This document shows, piece after piece, positions 9,333 to 18,250 of a DNA stretch of 47,520 bases. The notes under the pieces are model-generated. The model saw nothing but the letters and a program-made list of their open reading frames with translations. It was not told the origin of the DNA and did no database searches. Numbering within the stretch: position 1 is the stretch's first letter; each line of letters opens with the position of its first letter. The translations under genes and the position numbers were made by a program. Where the stretch lies: the IMG/VR virus record IMGVR_UViG_3300036851_000055, positions 1 to 47,520 of that record; one strand, 5' to 3'. The DNA comes from a virus.

Positions 9333-9477
9333 TCTCTTTCTCCTTTTCGCCCCACTCGGAGCCGTGGGGGCTTTTCCAGTAGCCATGCAGAGTGTAGGCT
9401 TCCAACGCCTCCACGGCATCCAACTCCGAGAAACCATGTACTACGAGATGCTTCAAAAGGTCTTCAGGGTATTCCAT
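9268..9477 (-). CDS. Small protein in tail chaperone position (first frame)
   Basis: 69 residues starting one base after the tail-tube gene. The first 35 residues look helical (DLLKHLVVHGFSELDAVEAL) and the end is low complexity (HGDPGAGSEGS). Before its end the message runs TGGGGCGAAAAGG (9342-9354), a plausible -2 slip site. A -2 slip would join residues up to SEWG to AKRRKRML of the 8595-9332 frame. It corresponds in place to the short product of lambda/Mu-type chaperone pairs. Confidence 0.55.
   Translation of the reverse strand: MEYPEDLLKHLVVHGFSELDAVEALEAYTLHGYWKSPHGSEWGEKEKENAVLLPEVPAHGDPGAGSEGS
9347..9354 (-). other. Candidate -2 ribosomal frameshift site
   Basis: The coding strand reads TGGGGCGA: codons TGG GGC GAA in the first frame. 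Gly-tRNA on GGC could re-pair with GGG two bases back, and decoding would go on GCG AAA AGG in the second frame. I recall a G-run before GCGA at the -2 site of the Mu-like chaperone genes. No stimulatory structure was confirmed, and an independent ribosome site follows. Confidence 0.4.
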
Positions 9478-9478
9478 G

Positions 9479-10426
9479 TTAGGTTACTGCCGATGCGGTG
9501 TTGATGATGACTTCTTTGTTAGTGCCATCGAAGATGGGTGTGATAGTAATTTGCCCTTCCCCATCGTCGTTGTTGCGGGCGGAGAGTGGCCCCATGTCAA
9601 TACGGTGATGGTTCGTCTGTAAGGTGAACTTGATGTGGGCGGCGGTTACGTCCGTCTGCACAATTCCGACCTCATCCACGGCGTAGAGGTAGCCTGTGGT
9701 TGCGCCAGTCCCCTTGGTTCCTGAGATGCCGAAGGTAGCATAGCTGGGAACTTCAGATGTACGTAGTTCTATAGACGGGGCACGTCGGGCAATGCCCGCG
9801 AATGTGGGCCTGTGATCTCCTCCCGCAAATTTGGCAACTACGTCAATTCCCGTGCGATAGGTCATACTCAGTACACCGTCTACGTTGGTGCCGTTAATGT
9901 CCCACTTGCCAAGCTTAAAGAGCTGAGTCAGATTGTTAATGCTGGCGGGTAGAGAGATTGAGCCGGCTGGGATTAGCGCCTCATTCGTGCCGTCGTAAAC
10001 TGTCACTACACGGAAGCGGGCTTCGGCGTAAGCGTTCTGCGTGGCGGTGATTTCTTCCAGATAGATCAGTGCTAACTTGCTCTGGAAACGCTGATGGTTC
10101 GCCCCGGAGGTACGCGCCCCCACTTGTGCCTTCTTCACGAAATACATGTTGGCAACGTCTGTACCTCCAGAGATGCCGAGACCGTCCAGATGGTCAATTA
10201 GGTCCAGAGCGGCCTTTAAGTCAATCGTGCTGAAGCTTAAAATCGGCTGAACTTGACTAAGCGAGACGTAGCTGGGCCTGTGGTCCCCGGCTGCGTAGGC
10301 CAACAGCCGCTCAACTTGTGGGTCTACGCTAGAGTCCTGAATACCCTTGATCTCGGTACTTACAGCGCTAATAGTAGTCTGGAAGACCGAAAGCGTATGG
10401 ACCGTGTTAACAACGCTTCTTGCCAT
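9479..10426 (-). CDS. Probable tail tube protein, internally duplicated
   Basis: 315 residues with two related halves. AAGDHRPSYVSLSQVQPILS (near 47) matches AGGDHRPTFAGIARRAPSIE (near 202), and VTVYDGTNEALIPAGSI (near 142) matches TPIFDGTNKEVIINTAS (near 297). Duplicated beta-barrel domains occur in siphovirus tube proteins. Position after the tail-terminator candidate and before the overlapping chaperone-like genes fits. It could instead be another abundant structural protein. Confidence 0.65.
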   Translation of the reverse strand: MARSVVNTVHTLSVFQTTISAVSTEIKGIQDSSVDPQVERLLAYAAGDHRPSYVSLSQVQPILSFSTIDLKAALDLIDHLDGLGISGGTDVANMYFVKKAQVGARTSGANHQRFQSKLALIYLEEITATQNAYAEARFRVVTVYDGTNEALIPAGSISLPASINNLTQLFKLGKWDINGTNVDGVLSMTYRTGIDVVAKFAGGDHRPTFAGIARRAPSIELRTSEVPSYATFGISGTKGTGATTGYLYAVDEVGIVQTDVTAAHIKFTLQTNHHRIDMGPLSARNNDDGEGQITITPIFDGTNKEVIINTASAVT

Positions 10427-10428
10427 GT

Positions 10429-10962
10429 TTATGCTCCGATACCGTAGTCAACTGTGACCCACACGCGGTAGTAATCCCCCTGCCCCCCGGCTTCCTTGAA
10501 GCTGGAGCGCTGGGGCTCGTCTGTGGTCATATTGGATAGGATAAGACGGCCCAAGCCGTCATGTTGGTTCAACATCATGTCGCCGAGAACGTCTTCCACC
10601 CACTTGATGAAGTTCAGTGCTGCGGTTTCGTGGTTTGCCGCGTCTCCAGAGGCAACATCGCGTTCAATCTTGAATCGTATTCTTCCCGATTGGTAGCCTG
10701 ATGTGGCAGAGAAGCGGTTAGATGTCCGCAAGCCTTCTACAAGGGCGTAGGGGCGACTAAATACGCCGCTGCTAGCAGTACGCCCCTGTATATATACGTA
10801 GGCCAGCGCTGCGGCCTCTGATCCAACTCCTACAGCGGATTGGAATGAGGCGGATGAAGCGATTAAATCACGTAGCTTCTCAGCTACCGACGTGGTAGTG
10901 GTGACGGCTCCGCTCTCCCCGTGGGCTTCTGAGATACCGTAACCGTAGGTTCCAAGGGGCAT
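10429..10962 (-). CDS. Tail terminator/completion-like protein
   Basis: 177 residues. It has helices at the start (SVAEKLRDLIASSASFQSAV), then beta pairs (RIRFKIERDV, YYRVWVTVDYGIGA). Size, the mixed fold and a place just before the tube gene match lambda gpU-type terminators, but I see no diagnostic motif. The stop is 2 nt from the next start. Confidence 0.5.
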   Translation of the reverse strand: MPLGTYGYGISEAHGESGAVTTTTSVAEKLRDLIASSASFQSAVGVGSEAAALAYVYIQGRTASSGVFSRPYALVEGLRTSNRFSATSGYQSGRIRFKIERDVASGDAANHETAALNFIKWVEDVLGDMMLNQHDGLGRLILSNMTTDEPQRSSFKEAGGQGDYYRVWVTVDYGIGA

Positions 10963-11918
10963 TATATGGTACTCTTTTGGCGAGTGACAGGACCGCGACC
11001 CGCTAATACTACGTTGCTGCCGTCCTTGTCCTTTAGGATGCAGTCCACCAGTACGGTTGTGTCGTCGTCGTCATAGATGCGTAAATGGTAGACGCCCGCT
11101 ACGTTGACCAAATCAAGTTTGTTCTTGAAGTATTTCTCGATAGTCGCAAGGCTTCCGGCCCCCCAAGCGGCATCCCCACGATCACGTATGGCTTCAAGGG
11201 AGTCTGTGGTATTGTCTCCAGTGAGTCCACCGCTAGTAAGGTCCGTGGGGGTAAGTGCTGCACCTTTATTGAACACAGCACGGAAGAAGCCGAGCACTGT
11301 GTTGAGTCCACTCCCCGTGATAGCCCCAAGACGGTTAAGAATCGTAGTTTGATTGGCGGATGTGGCCAGCCCTGCCTGAAGCTCTGTTACCACATCGGCG
11401 GCGATTGCGTCCGCGTCAATCGCATCGGTAGCGATTACTGTAGCCGTGATAACCCCAGCCGCAGCGGCTTGCATGTTAGAGTCCATGCGCCCGCTGACAA
11501 GTGCGGTGGGTAGCCGTGTCTGAATATTGTCTGTGTCTGCTTGAATGCTCGTGATCGTGGCATTGTCTGGTGCTGTATAGCTTGCAGTCGGGAGCAGATC
11601 ATCAATTTGTCGGGCCGTGGTTTGGATGTTGACAGTCACATCACACCACTCAGCGCCAGCGGCATCTGAGAAAGTTACCTGGATGTTGTCGCCGTTCATT
11701 TCGGCGGCGGATAGGTCTACTTTCACCCTACGTGATCCTGCCGGGGTCACTACGGGGAGAGTAGCTAGGTTGGCCTCAGCTCCGCCGTCAATACTGACCT
11801 TTACATCCCCAGCGGCCAGCGTTGGGTTAACCTGGAATATCTTCTGGTTGCTCTGGCTGGTGAGCGAGAGGTAGAATGTGTAGGCCGTGTTCTTCTTGGG
11901 AGTTACAAAGCTTGGCAT
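10962..11918 (-). CDS. Structural protein, adhesin/fibre-like
   Basis: 318 residues. The N-terminal third is beta-rich (DVKVSIDGGAEANLATLPVV). The middle (130-215) is low-complexity Ala, Thr and Asp helix (DAIDADAIAADVVTELQAGL) preceded by TRLPTALVSGRMDSNMQA, a stretch of the type seen in phage fibre-like proteins. The C-terminus (SLATIEKYFKNKLDLVNVAG) forms a capping domain. One base is shared with each neighbour. It probably works with the beta-helix protein encoded just upstream. Confidence 0.55.
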   Translation of the reverse strand: MPSFVTPKKNTAYTFYLSLTSQSNQKIFQVNPTLAAGDVKVSIDGGAEANLATLPVVTPAGSRRVKVDLSAAEMNGDNIQVTFSDAAGAEWCDVTVNIQTTARQIDDLLPTASYTAPDNATITSIQADTDNIQTRLPTALVSGRMDSNMQAAAAGVITATVIATDAIDADAIAADVVTELQAGLATSANQTTILNRLGAITGSGLNTVLGFFRAVFNKGAALTPTDLTSGGLTGDNTTDSLEAIRDRGDAAWGAGSLATIEKYFKNKLDLVNVAGVYHLRIYDDDDTTVLVDCILKDKDGSNVVLAGRGPVTRQKSTI

Positions 11919-14539
11919 TATGCTGCGGAGGCTATGCCGCCTCCGATGAATAGGTTGCGTGCTCCGCTTGATCCACCGCTACCGCCGCCAGCCGGCTCAT
12001 CGAACGCATACGGCAGTCCGTCATGCCAGTGTTTCATGTCGCCGGTTGCTTGACTGCCTGCTGTCACGGACACGGAATCGACATTGATCCAGCCAGTCGT
12101 GCCGTCGCAGTCCACGCAGAATTCTAGAATCGCATCGTCGGTGACTGCCGCCGTCGTACCGCTGATCGTCTCGAAGGCACCTTCGCTAGCACTGGTTGCG
12201 GTCGCAAGTACAGTGTCGGCGGTGATGCCCGCTGCGATGTTTCTTTTCACAATCAAGCGGATGCGATTACCGTTGTAGTCGGTGCCGTCTTCGGCTACCG
12301 ACTCGCGGACCTTCGCGGAGACTGTTGCTGTACCGCCACTACTTACCGCTGCACGCTCTATTACTATGTCGAGCTTATTACTCGCATTATTCGGCGTCAT
12401 CCTGACGGAAGGGGAGACATCGGAAATGGTGGTGTCTATGGTGATGGTGCCGTAGCGCTTCCATGTCTTGTGGTTGCCAGCTGTTGTGTCATGCTTTTGA
12501 GAGCCGATGAACGAATCGACACTCACAAAGAAATTCTGGTCATCTACTTCGGTAGATGCACCAAGTTTTGTGTTATGAAGCGTTACTAAAACATGACTGG
12601 CCACATTGAGGTTAATGTCATTGGTGTGAGCCGTTTTGATGCCAGAGACTGTGCTTAGGTCTCCGTTAAGTATGTCTAATCTAACAACTCCTCCGTTAAA
12701 ATCTATGCCAGCGGCTGTGGGAAAGGTTGTATCCCCATTTGCTACCAGATTATTAATTACATTCTTTCCCGCTGCCACAAGAAGATTTCTTGTCAAGTTT
12801 CCAAATGCCGTCACTCCATCGTATAGACAATCAGTGGCACTAGAGATACTAAAGCCAGTTGTATTGTTTCTCCATACAGTAAAAGATGACATAGTGCCTA
12901 TTCCACCCGCACAAGTAATGCCGCCTCCCCCATTGCTATGTGAGATAAGTCCACTAATTGTTCCGATGGCGGCATTTGTTTCTCCCATATTAATCCCGAA
13001 TCCAGAATTTGTTGAGTTGTTACCTGCGGCTGTGCAGTCTGTAAAAGTCCCTCCAACATCTAAAATGTTTATAGGCGCACCCCCTGTCATTCCCATTACC
13101 AATGAGTTGGTAACTGTCCATGCAGTTCCTGAGGTAATGGGTACCGAGATTCCAGAAGAAATACTATTGGGTAAATAGTACACACAGTTGTCTATTGTGA
13201 AGTTATTTGTGGAGCTTCCCGTTACAACTGTTCCTGCTGAACTTGCAACAGCAAAGTCATGTATTGCACATCCTTGCATATTAAAACTTCCAGTAGTCGT
13301 GGCGACATCAATACCACGCTTATTAGTGGTCGCGGAACCCATATTGGAGATTTCAACGTAATCCCAGTCAATAGTGGAAGTAGCCTTAATATCTATGTAT
13401 CCCTGTAAAGTCGTGCTAATCCCCCGAATCTTTACATTGCGGGTGATATTCCCTACCTCAGTCTGAGTAGGAGACGTACCAGAATGAGCATTAGTCAAAC
13501 CAGCCGTGATTGTAACTTGAGTTGCTGAGTCAACCGTAGAGATCGTTCTCTTCTCTGTTTCGGAGCCAGTCCTTGAGGTGCTTGCAATAACAATCTCATC
13601 GTTCGCCACCCATCCTGCCGTAGAAACTACCCCTATAACCGTAGCTGCCGCCGCTTCATCCGTGTTAAGCAGAGTCTTGACTGTTGTTATGGCGTTCCCT
13701 TGAGCGACAAATGTTCCGAGATTTCTAACCGTTAATCCGAAGTCCACATTGGTCGCAGAGTTAAACTCAATGACAGAGGTGGAAGTGGATGGCATTGGGG
13801 TTGCCACAGTTCCGTCATTCAAAGTACCGCCACTGTAGATGATGAGATTGCCAGAGAGCTTGAGATAGTAATTGGTGGATGCCGCCGTACCAAAAGTCAG
13901 AGTCCCTTTAGAACAGATAGCTAAAGCTGGAGTAACAAGGGATGTTGAAGTAGCTCCGTAATTGGTAGTCGCCGTCTCATCCATCGTCACGGTAAAGCTG
14001 TTGCTTGTACCTGCTCCGGTGTACTCACCGCACACGATCACATCATCACCGGCTGCCGGCGCTCCCGTAGTAGTTGTGCGCAGAAACCGCGAGAGGTTAT
14101 CCGTTGTGCCGTCGCGGAATAGGGATACTTGTGTTGCGGTGGAGGTTTTCGCTGCGAGCTGGTACGCTGTAGCGGCAAGTAACGTGACAGGCGCGGCGAA
14201 CTTGAAAAATATCCATCCGCCATTCGCGTCTGCCGTTGCTGCAACGGGTAAATCAGCGCAGTCGATTGTAACTTCAGTTCCCGATACGGCCACGTCTCCA
14301 ATGTCCGACTCTAACTGAACGCTGATTGTGCCTGTGGTGCCTGTTCTGACTGATAGCTTTACCCCAATTCCATCTATTTCAATGGCTCCTGGGGTAAAGG
14401 CTGAGGAGCGTGTGCCGGAGTAAGCGGTGGTTAGAACTTCACTTCCCGTCTCGGAGTTGAGATAGGAAGTCGAGTCAATGACGGCCCATGTGCCTGCTGT
14501 GAGCCAGTTACCAGTCGCTTTTGAGACCTTGACAGGCAT
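11918..14539 (-). CDS. Large beta-helix structural protein
   Basis: 873 residues, Thr/Ser/Gly/Asn rich. The N-terminal 200 residues look like beta-sandwich (IGVKLSVRTGTTGTISVQLE). Residues 400-630 carry short repeated beta turns (NNFTIDNCVYYLPNSISSGI, TDCTAAGNNSTNSGFGINMG) typical of right-handed parallel beta-helices, then another sandwich (near 690-840). The C-terminus is Gly/Ser-rich, ending LFIGGGIASAA. By eye the DNA near 12600-13860 is poorer in GC (about 40-43% in lines counted) than the flank near 11950 (about 63%), hinting at mosaic acquisition of the helix. Its place among head-tail joining genes is unusual for a fibre; head decoration is possible. Confidence 0.65.
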   Translation of the reverse strand: MPVKVSKATGNWLTAGTWAVIDSTSYLNSETGSEVLTTAYSGTRSSAFTPGAIEIDGIGVKLSVRTGTTGTISVQLESDIGDVAVSGTEVTIDCADLPVAATADANGGWIFFKFAAPVTLLAATAYQLAAKTSTATQVSLFRDGTTDNLSRFLRTTTTGAPAAGDDVIVCGEYTGAGTSNSFTVTMDETATTNYGATSTSLVTPALAICSKGTLTFGTAASTNYYLKLSGNLIIYSGGTLNDGTVATPMPSTSTSVIEFNSATNVDFGLTVRNLGTFVAQGNAITTVKTLLNTDEAAAATVIGVVSTAGWVANDEIVIASTSRTGSETEKRTISTVDSATQVTITAGLTNAHSGTSPTQTEVGNITRNVKIRGISTTLQGYIDIKATSTIDWDYVEISNMGSATTNKRGIDVATTTGSFNMQGCAIHDFAVASSAGTVVTGSSTNNFTIDNCVYYLPNSISSGISVPITSGTAWTVTNSLVMGMTGGAPINILDVGGTFTDCTAAGNNSTNSGFGINMGETNAAIGTISGLISHSNGGGGITCAGGIGTMSSFTVWRNNTTGFSISSATDCLYDGVTAFGNLTRNLLVAAGKNVINNLVANGDTTFPTAAGIDFNGGVVRLDILNGDLSTVSGIKTAHTNDINLNVASHVLVTLHNTKLGASTEVDDQNFFVSVDSFIGSQKHDTTAGNHKTWKRYGTITIDTTISDVSPSVRMTPNNASNKLDIVIERAAVSSGGTATVSAKVRESVAEDGTDYNGNRIRLIVKRNIAAGITADTVLATATSASEGAFETISGTTAAVTDDAILEFCVDCDGTTGWINVDSVSVTAGSQATGDMKHWHDGLPYAFDEPAGGGSGGSSGARNLFIGGGIASAA

Positions 14540-14541
14540 GT

Positions 14542-14862
14542 CTATCTAGTCCGGTCGTCCATGATGCGATCCACTTCTATTCGTGCTTGTGTGGCAAAGA
14601 AGTCTGCATCTAGGGAGTCGTAATTTTCCGTTCGGTACTTCTTGCTGATCCGTTGCTCAGGGATTAACCCGTCGTCGTGCGTAACCAGTAAGTCTATATT
14701 TGTAGTTCCGAACTGGTCCAGTCGATTAATCCAGCGACAAGTAAAGGTACGCGACCCCGGAGCGTCCGCATGGCGTACTTGCAGCGTAAGGTTTCGCTCG
14801 CGTGCTTCCAGTTTATTACGCGAGACTCGCAATCGGCTGTCTTCAGTTGCTCTGAGAGCCAT
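14542..14862 (-). CDS. Head-tail connector-region protein, unknown
   Basis: 106 residues, basic N-terminus (SRLRVSRNKLEARERNLTLQ) and a helical C-terminus ending in DRIMDDRTR. It shares one base with the preceding gene (14862). It belongs to the head-completion group by position. No family recognised. Confidence 0.55.
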   Translation of the reverse strand: MALRATEDSRLRVSRNKLEARERNLTLQVRHADAPGSRTFTCRWINRLDQFGTTNIDLLVTHDDGLIPEQRISKKYRTENYDSLDADFFATQARIEVDRIMDDRTR

Positions 14863-15239
14863 TACTCAATCGGCTTCCTGTATTCTTCCATGCTCGTCTC
14901 AGGAGGCTCGCTTCGCACAAGTTCGATGCGCAACATACCGCCCACGTCCGATATGTTCCCGTCGTGAATGGTCCAGCGCTTCGCATCGCCATTGATCTCG
15001 AAGGTGTCTACGCGCACGTCTACAATCGTTACTGTGTTGGCTACATAGATCGTAGCTCTACGAATCTTATCTTCCCCGTCGTCGGTGGGGATGATCTCGA
15101 AATCGCTGTCCCGCTCTACAATCGCCGTGATAGGGGCCTGGGATTGCCCAGAGGGATTGTGCTTAATTGATTCGGCGTGCTCATCGGTCTGGAGAAAGAC
15201 CGTGGCCACGTCGGTAGTCATTTGGGTTAGAAGGCTCAT
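14862..15239 (-). CDS. Head-tail joining-like protein
   Basis: 125 residues, mostly beta (ATIYVANTVTIVDVRVDTFE, GGMLRIELVRSEP). Length and a place shortly after the capsid gene fit small head-closure adaptors, but no catalytic or diagnostic motif is present. Confidence 0.5.
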   Translation of the reverse strand: MSLLTQMTTDVATVFLQTDEHAESIKHNPSGQSQAPITAIVERDSDFEIIPTDDGEDKIRRATIYVANTVTIVDVRVDTFEINGDAKRWTIHDGNISDVGGMLRIELVRSEPPETSMEEYRKPIE

Positions 15240-15249
15240 TGTATGCCGC

Positions 15250-15286
15250 TCCGGGGGAGGTAAAAGGAGCGAAACCCTCCCCCGGA
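15250..15286 (-). terminator. Strong hairpin after the decoration-like gene
   Basis: Perfect 11-bp inverted repeat (TCCGGGGGAGG with CCTCCCCCGGA) around a 15-nt loop, between the genes ending at 15305 and starting at 15239. No T run follows on the minus strand, so it may slow transcription or protect the 3' end of the upstream message rather than act as a classical terminator. Confidence 0.55.
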
Positions 15287-15304
15287 ACAGACTAAAGCTA
15301 TGGG

Positions 15305-15979
15305 TTATGCCCCGACCGGGTTACGATGCACAACCTTGAAGTTGTCAATCGTGATCGAAGGGGTGCCGGTGCCGCTGGCCTTCTGCAACTGCACAAATGG
15401 CTGGAAGCGGCCAATTGCCGCTGCCATGCTAAAGGTCGTACTATCCGCGACACGCTCCCCGTCAATATAGAACTTCACATCCGACAGGCCATCCGTGAAA
15501 TCAATCACGAATTTCTTGTAAGTTGTGGAGAGCGTCTTGCCGGTAGCCTTGTCGTCATTATCGGTGGTGCCGTCATCGGTCTCAACAACCACGTTGGAAG
15601 TGGAGGCAGAGCCTTCCATACGAAACCACGCTAGATTGGTAACGCTGTCAGTGGTATCATTCTGCGCGGAGCCTACGCCCCACACAATAGTCGTTACCGC
15701 ATCGACACCACCCACCTTGACGATCCATTCGACATACTGAACTTTTTCCAGATCGAAGCAGAGTACATCGTTGTGGTAAGCTGTAACAATCTCGGCTTCG
15801 CTGTTAGCAGCCAGTGTCAGCGCCAGCTCTCCGGTATCGCTGGACACAGTTAGGTAGGTGGGCGCGCCGGCAACGCTGGTGTCTTTTACCGTCCAGCCGG
15901 TCCCCCCTTCCGGGGTCGTTGTCAGCGTCAGCGGGCGCTGAAACGTGTCTTCCCACGTATACACATCACGAACAACCAT
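15305..15979 (-). CDS. Probable capsid decoration protein, lectin-like fold
   Basis: 224 residues, continuous beta pattern with LAWFRMEGSAS, TYKKFVIDFTDGLSDVKFYI and SITIDNFKVVHRNP, the order seen in concanavalin-like jelly-roll domains. AGGAG lies 8 nt before ATG 15979. It is the only gene flanked by two strong hairpins (16001-16020 and 15250-15286), which would give it a message of its own, as expected for a high-copy coat protein. Decoration is inferred from this position after the capsid gene. Confidence 0.6.
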   Translation of the reverse strand: MVVRDVYTWEDTFQRPLTLTTTPEGGTGWTVKDTSVAGAPTYLTVSSDTGELALTLAANSEAEIVTAYHNDVLCFDLEKVQYVEWIVKVGGVDAVTTIVWGVGSAQNDTTDSVTNLAWFRMEGSASTSNVVVETDDGTTDNDDKATGKTLSTTYKKFVIDFTDGLSDVKFYIDGERVADSTTFSMAAAIGRFQPFVQLQKASGTGTPSITIDNFKVVHRNPVGA

Positions 15980-15992
15980 TGTGAACTCTCCT

Positions 15993-16020
15993 GAAAGAAA
16001 GGGGGCGGTTGCCCGCCCCC
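15993..16020 (-). terminator. Rho-independent terminator after capsid gene
   Basis: On the minus strand GGGGGCGG and CCGCCCCC pair (8 bp, 4-nt loop), followed by TTTCTTTC. It lies between the capsid stop (16031) and the decoration-like gene start (15979). The interrupted T run suggests partial read-through to downstream genes. Confidence 0.75.
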
Positions 16021-16030
16021 GTGATTAGTC

Positions 16031-18202
16031 TTACGCTCCGGCGTCCTTAGCAACACCGCGATGGTCAACCGCCTTAGCAGCGAATGACTGGAGCACTGCG
16101 AACTTCTGGCTCAAGGTCTCCTCATCCATCCAAGTCCGTACTTGCGGAGACTCCTGCCCTTGCAGGAAGAAGACTTCCACCGTAGGAATCTGCGATGGGC
16201 TGGCGAACAGATACCACGCAGTAGCACTGTTGGCATCCAGCAACGGCTCAATCACAGGAATGAGCTGGTTGGCCGGGTTGTAGACTTGCACCAAGTTTGC
16301 TGCTGGGTCATAGGCGCTCAGCACCAGCTGTTGGATGGTGGTTGCCAGTGCGGCAGGACCAACGATGTAGCGGGGAATGAGGCCCAGAATGGCGTCAGAA
16401 GCGTTGCCTTCTGGAGTATTCACGCCCACTTGGAGCCGCATCAGCTTACCCGTTATCTGAAGCTGTGCCACAGACGGGGCAGCGCCGGAGCCGGTCAAGT
16501 TGTCTTTCTTCCGGTTCCCGGTTGCATCGCTGAACAATGGCTGACCGTCAACCATTGTGGGGTTTGATGTGATGACGTTCCATGCCACAGCGTTGATAGT
16601 GCGGGCCGACGCATCACCAAACATACGTGGTGTGCGGCTCAGAGCGTCCATGTCATCGTTCACAAGCAACTTCCATGAGAAGTCAGTCATCGCGCCGTAG
16701 GCTTCCACTCCAGCGGATTCCTTCTCATCATCGAAGCTGACTCGGTGGGGGGCGACGTTATCCTGAATCACCTTGAGATTCGGGACTTCTCCAAGACGGA
16801 TCAAGCGCTTGAGTTTGAAGTCGGCCACACTGGAGCCTTGGTACATCGGACCACGCCAAGTAGACGGTGCCTCCACGTACCCGGCCAACAGGGACTTGTT
16901 GACCGCGTTCAACGTGAGATCAGGGAAGCTTCCGGTTGTATGATAGGCAGGAGCGGCACGACCTATGAGGGCTTGCCTGTCGCCTAGAGCAGCGCGGGCG
17001 ATACGCTCGCGGCTCCAGCCGAAGGTGCGAACACCATCCATGTGCAGGCATTCAGTGGCCAAGTCGAGCAGCGAAGCGTGCCGCAGCTCCTCCCAGCCCT
17101 TCGTTCGCTTATCTTCCGGCAGAAGCTCTTTGACAGTCTTATCGTTGGCCATAACCAACGTGAGAGCACGCATGGTTAGGGCAGTATCGACCATACCGCG
17201 ATGCTTCTCGCTCTGGGCAGGGCCAGCCGAGATGTAGAGACGGCCAATATCGACCACTTCGGCTTCCTGCTCCTTGACGATCAGCTCCCGTACTGCTTTC
17301 ACGTCTTCCAACGCATAGCAGCGGTCTTTCAGGTCATCACGTCTGGCGATCTTGAGCAGGCTATCAACCTCTGCTCGGAATTCCCGACGCTGTTGGGCCT
17401 GTTGATCGGCGTAGCTCTTAAGAGCACGCGCGACCACTTCATCAATAGTGGAGCCTTCCGACTTCTCTACTCGCTTCTCAGGCTCCGGGGCTGCTTTCGG
17501 CTCCGGTTTCGGGTCTTCCTTGGGAGCTGGTAGCGGAAACGCCCGCTCTCCGTTCTCTCCCAACCATGTCTGGGCCGCTGCATCGTCCAGCTCTGCGGGC
17601 ATCCCGCGCGAGACTAGCAGCTCACGCAATTTCTTATCCATTGTAAACCTCTGGTTAAAACCATGCGGGACGCCCCGCAACTTTGCCAATTCGTCAGCAC
17701 CGATAGGCAGAATGGAACCTTCCTTGATGCTCCACTCCGTAACCACGTTGATGGGGCCTTCAAAGGTTCGGCCTTTGATAGAAGTCTTAGCTCCGGCCTC
17801 CACACGTACCTTGTTATGAATCCGGTATCCGCCTGAAATGTCCGTGACGTGACCTTCTCTTACCTTAGTCCAGGCTTCTTCGGAGAGGCTTGAGAAATGG
17901 AGACGCCCGACCAATGTATCGCCATCCACACGTAGGCTACGTATAGAGCCTAATTGGTCTGAAAGGTCATAACGGGCGTGGGAATCGAGCAGTGGAATCT
18001 GTCTAGTGGCCGGCATTTTAAGGCCGGACATGAGCAGAACTTCCGGCACATGCTCCCCCGCCCTCCAGTCCCACATGGGAACCGGGGCCTCTGAGGCAAT
18101 TACCGCTTCTACGCTTCGCTCCGCTTCGTTAAGAGTGGCTGCGCGGAAACTGAAGTTGCGGTAGTTCCAGTCGGCGCGGTTGTTTTCGGTTTCTTTTGCC
18201 AT
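16031..18202 (-). CDS. Prohead protease-major capsid fusion protein
   Basis: 723 residues. The N-terminus (to about 170) is an HK97/S78-type prohead protease: IPLLDSHAR holds candidate catalytic His75 and VTDISGGYRI holds Ser123. A Pro/Glu/Lys-rich linker and helices (near 225-300, KPEPKAAPEPEKRVEKSE) resemble a scaffold region. The C-terminal half (from about 320) is a major head protein (AYGAMTDFSWKLLVNDDMDA, FLQGQESPQVRTWMDEE). Fusion of protease, scaffold and capsid in one chain means self-processing is expected. A terminator follows. No separate scaffold or capsid gene was found. Confidence 0.88.
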   Translation of the reverse strand: MAKETENNRADWNYRNFSFRAATLNEAERSVEAVIASEAPVPMWDWRAGEHVPEVLLMSGLKMPATRQIPLLDSHARYDLSDQLGSIRSLRVDGDTLVGRLHFSSLSEEAWTKVREGHVTDISGGYRIHNKVRVEAGAKTSIKGRTFEGPINVVTEWSIKEGSILPIGADELAKLRGVPHGFNQRFTMDKKLRELLVSRGMPAELDDAAAQTWLGENGERAFPLPAPKEDPKPEPKAAPEPEKRVEKSEGSTIDEVVARALKSYADQQAQQRREFRAEVDSLLKIARRDDLKDRCYALEDVKAVRELIVKEQEAEVVDIGRLYISAGPAQSEKHRGMVDTALTMRALTLVMANDKTVKELLPEDKRTKGWEELRHASLLDLATECLHMDGVRTFGWSRERIARAALGDRQALIGRAAPAYHTTGSFPDLTLNAVNKSLLAGYVEAPSTWRGPMYQGSSVADFKLKRLIRLGEVPNLKVIQDNVAPHRVSFDDEKESAGVEAYGAMTDFSWKLLVNDDMDALSRTPRMFGDASARTINAVAWNVITSNPTMVDGQPLFSDATGNRKKDNLTGSGAAPSVAQLQITGKLMRLQVGVNTPEGNASDAILGLIPRYIVGPAALATTIQQLVLSAYDPAANLVQVYNPANQLIPVIEPLLDANSATAWYLFASPSQIPTVEVFFLQGQESPQVRTWMDEETLSQKFAVLQSFAAKAVDHRGVAKDAGA

Positions 18203-18250
18203 GTAGGGTATCCGTGACTAAGACGCGAGTGTGAATCGCTTTCTTCCAGT

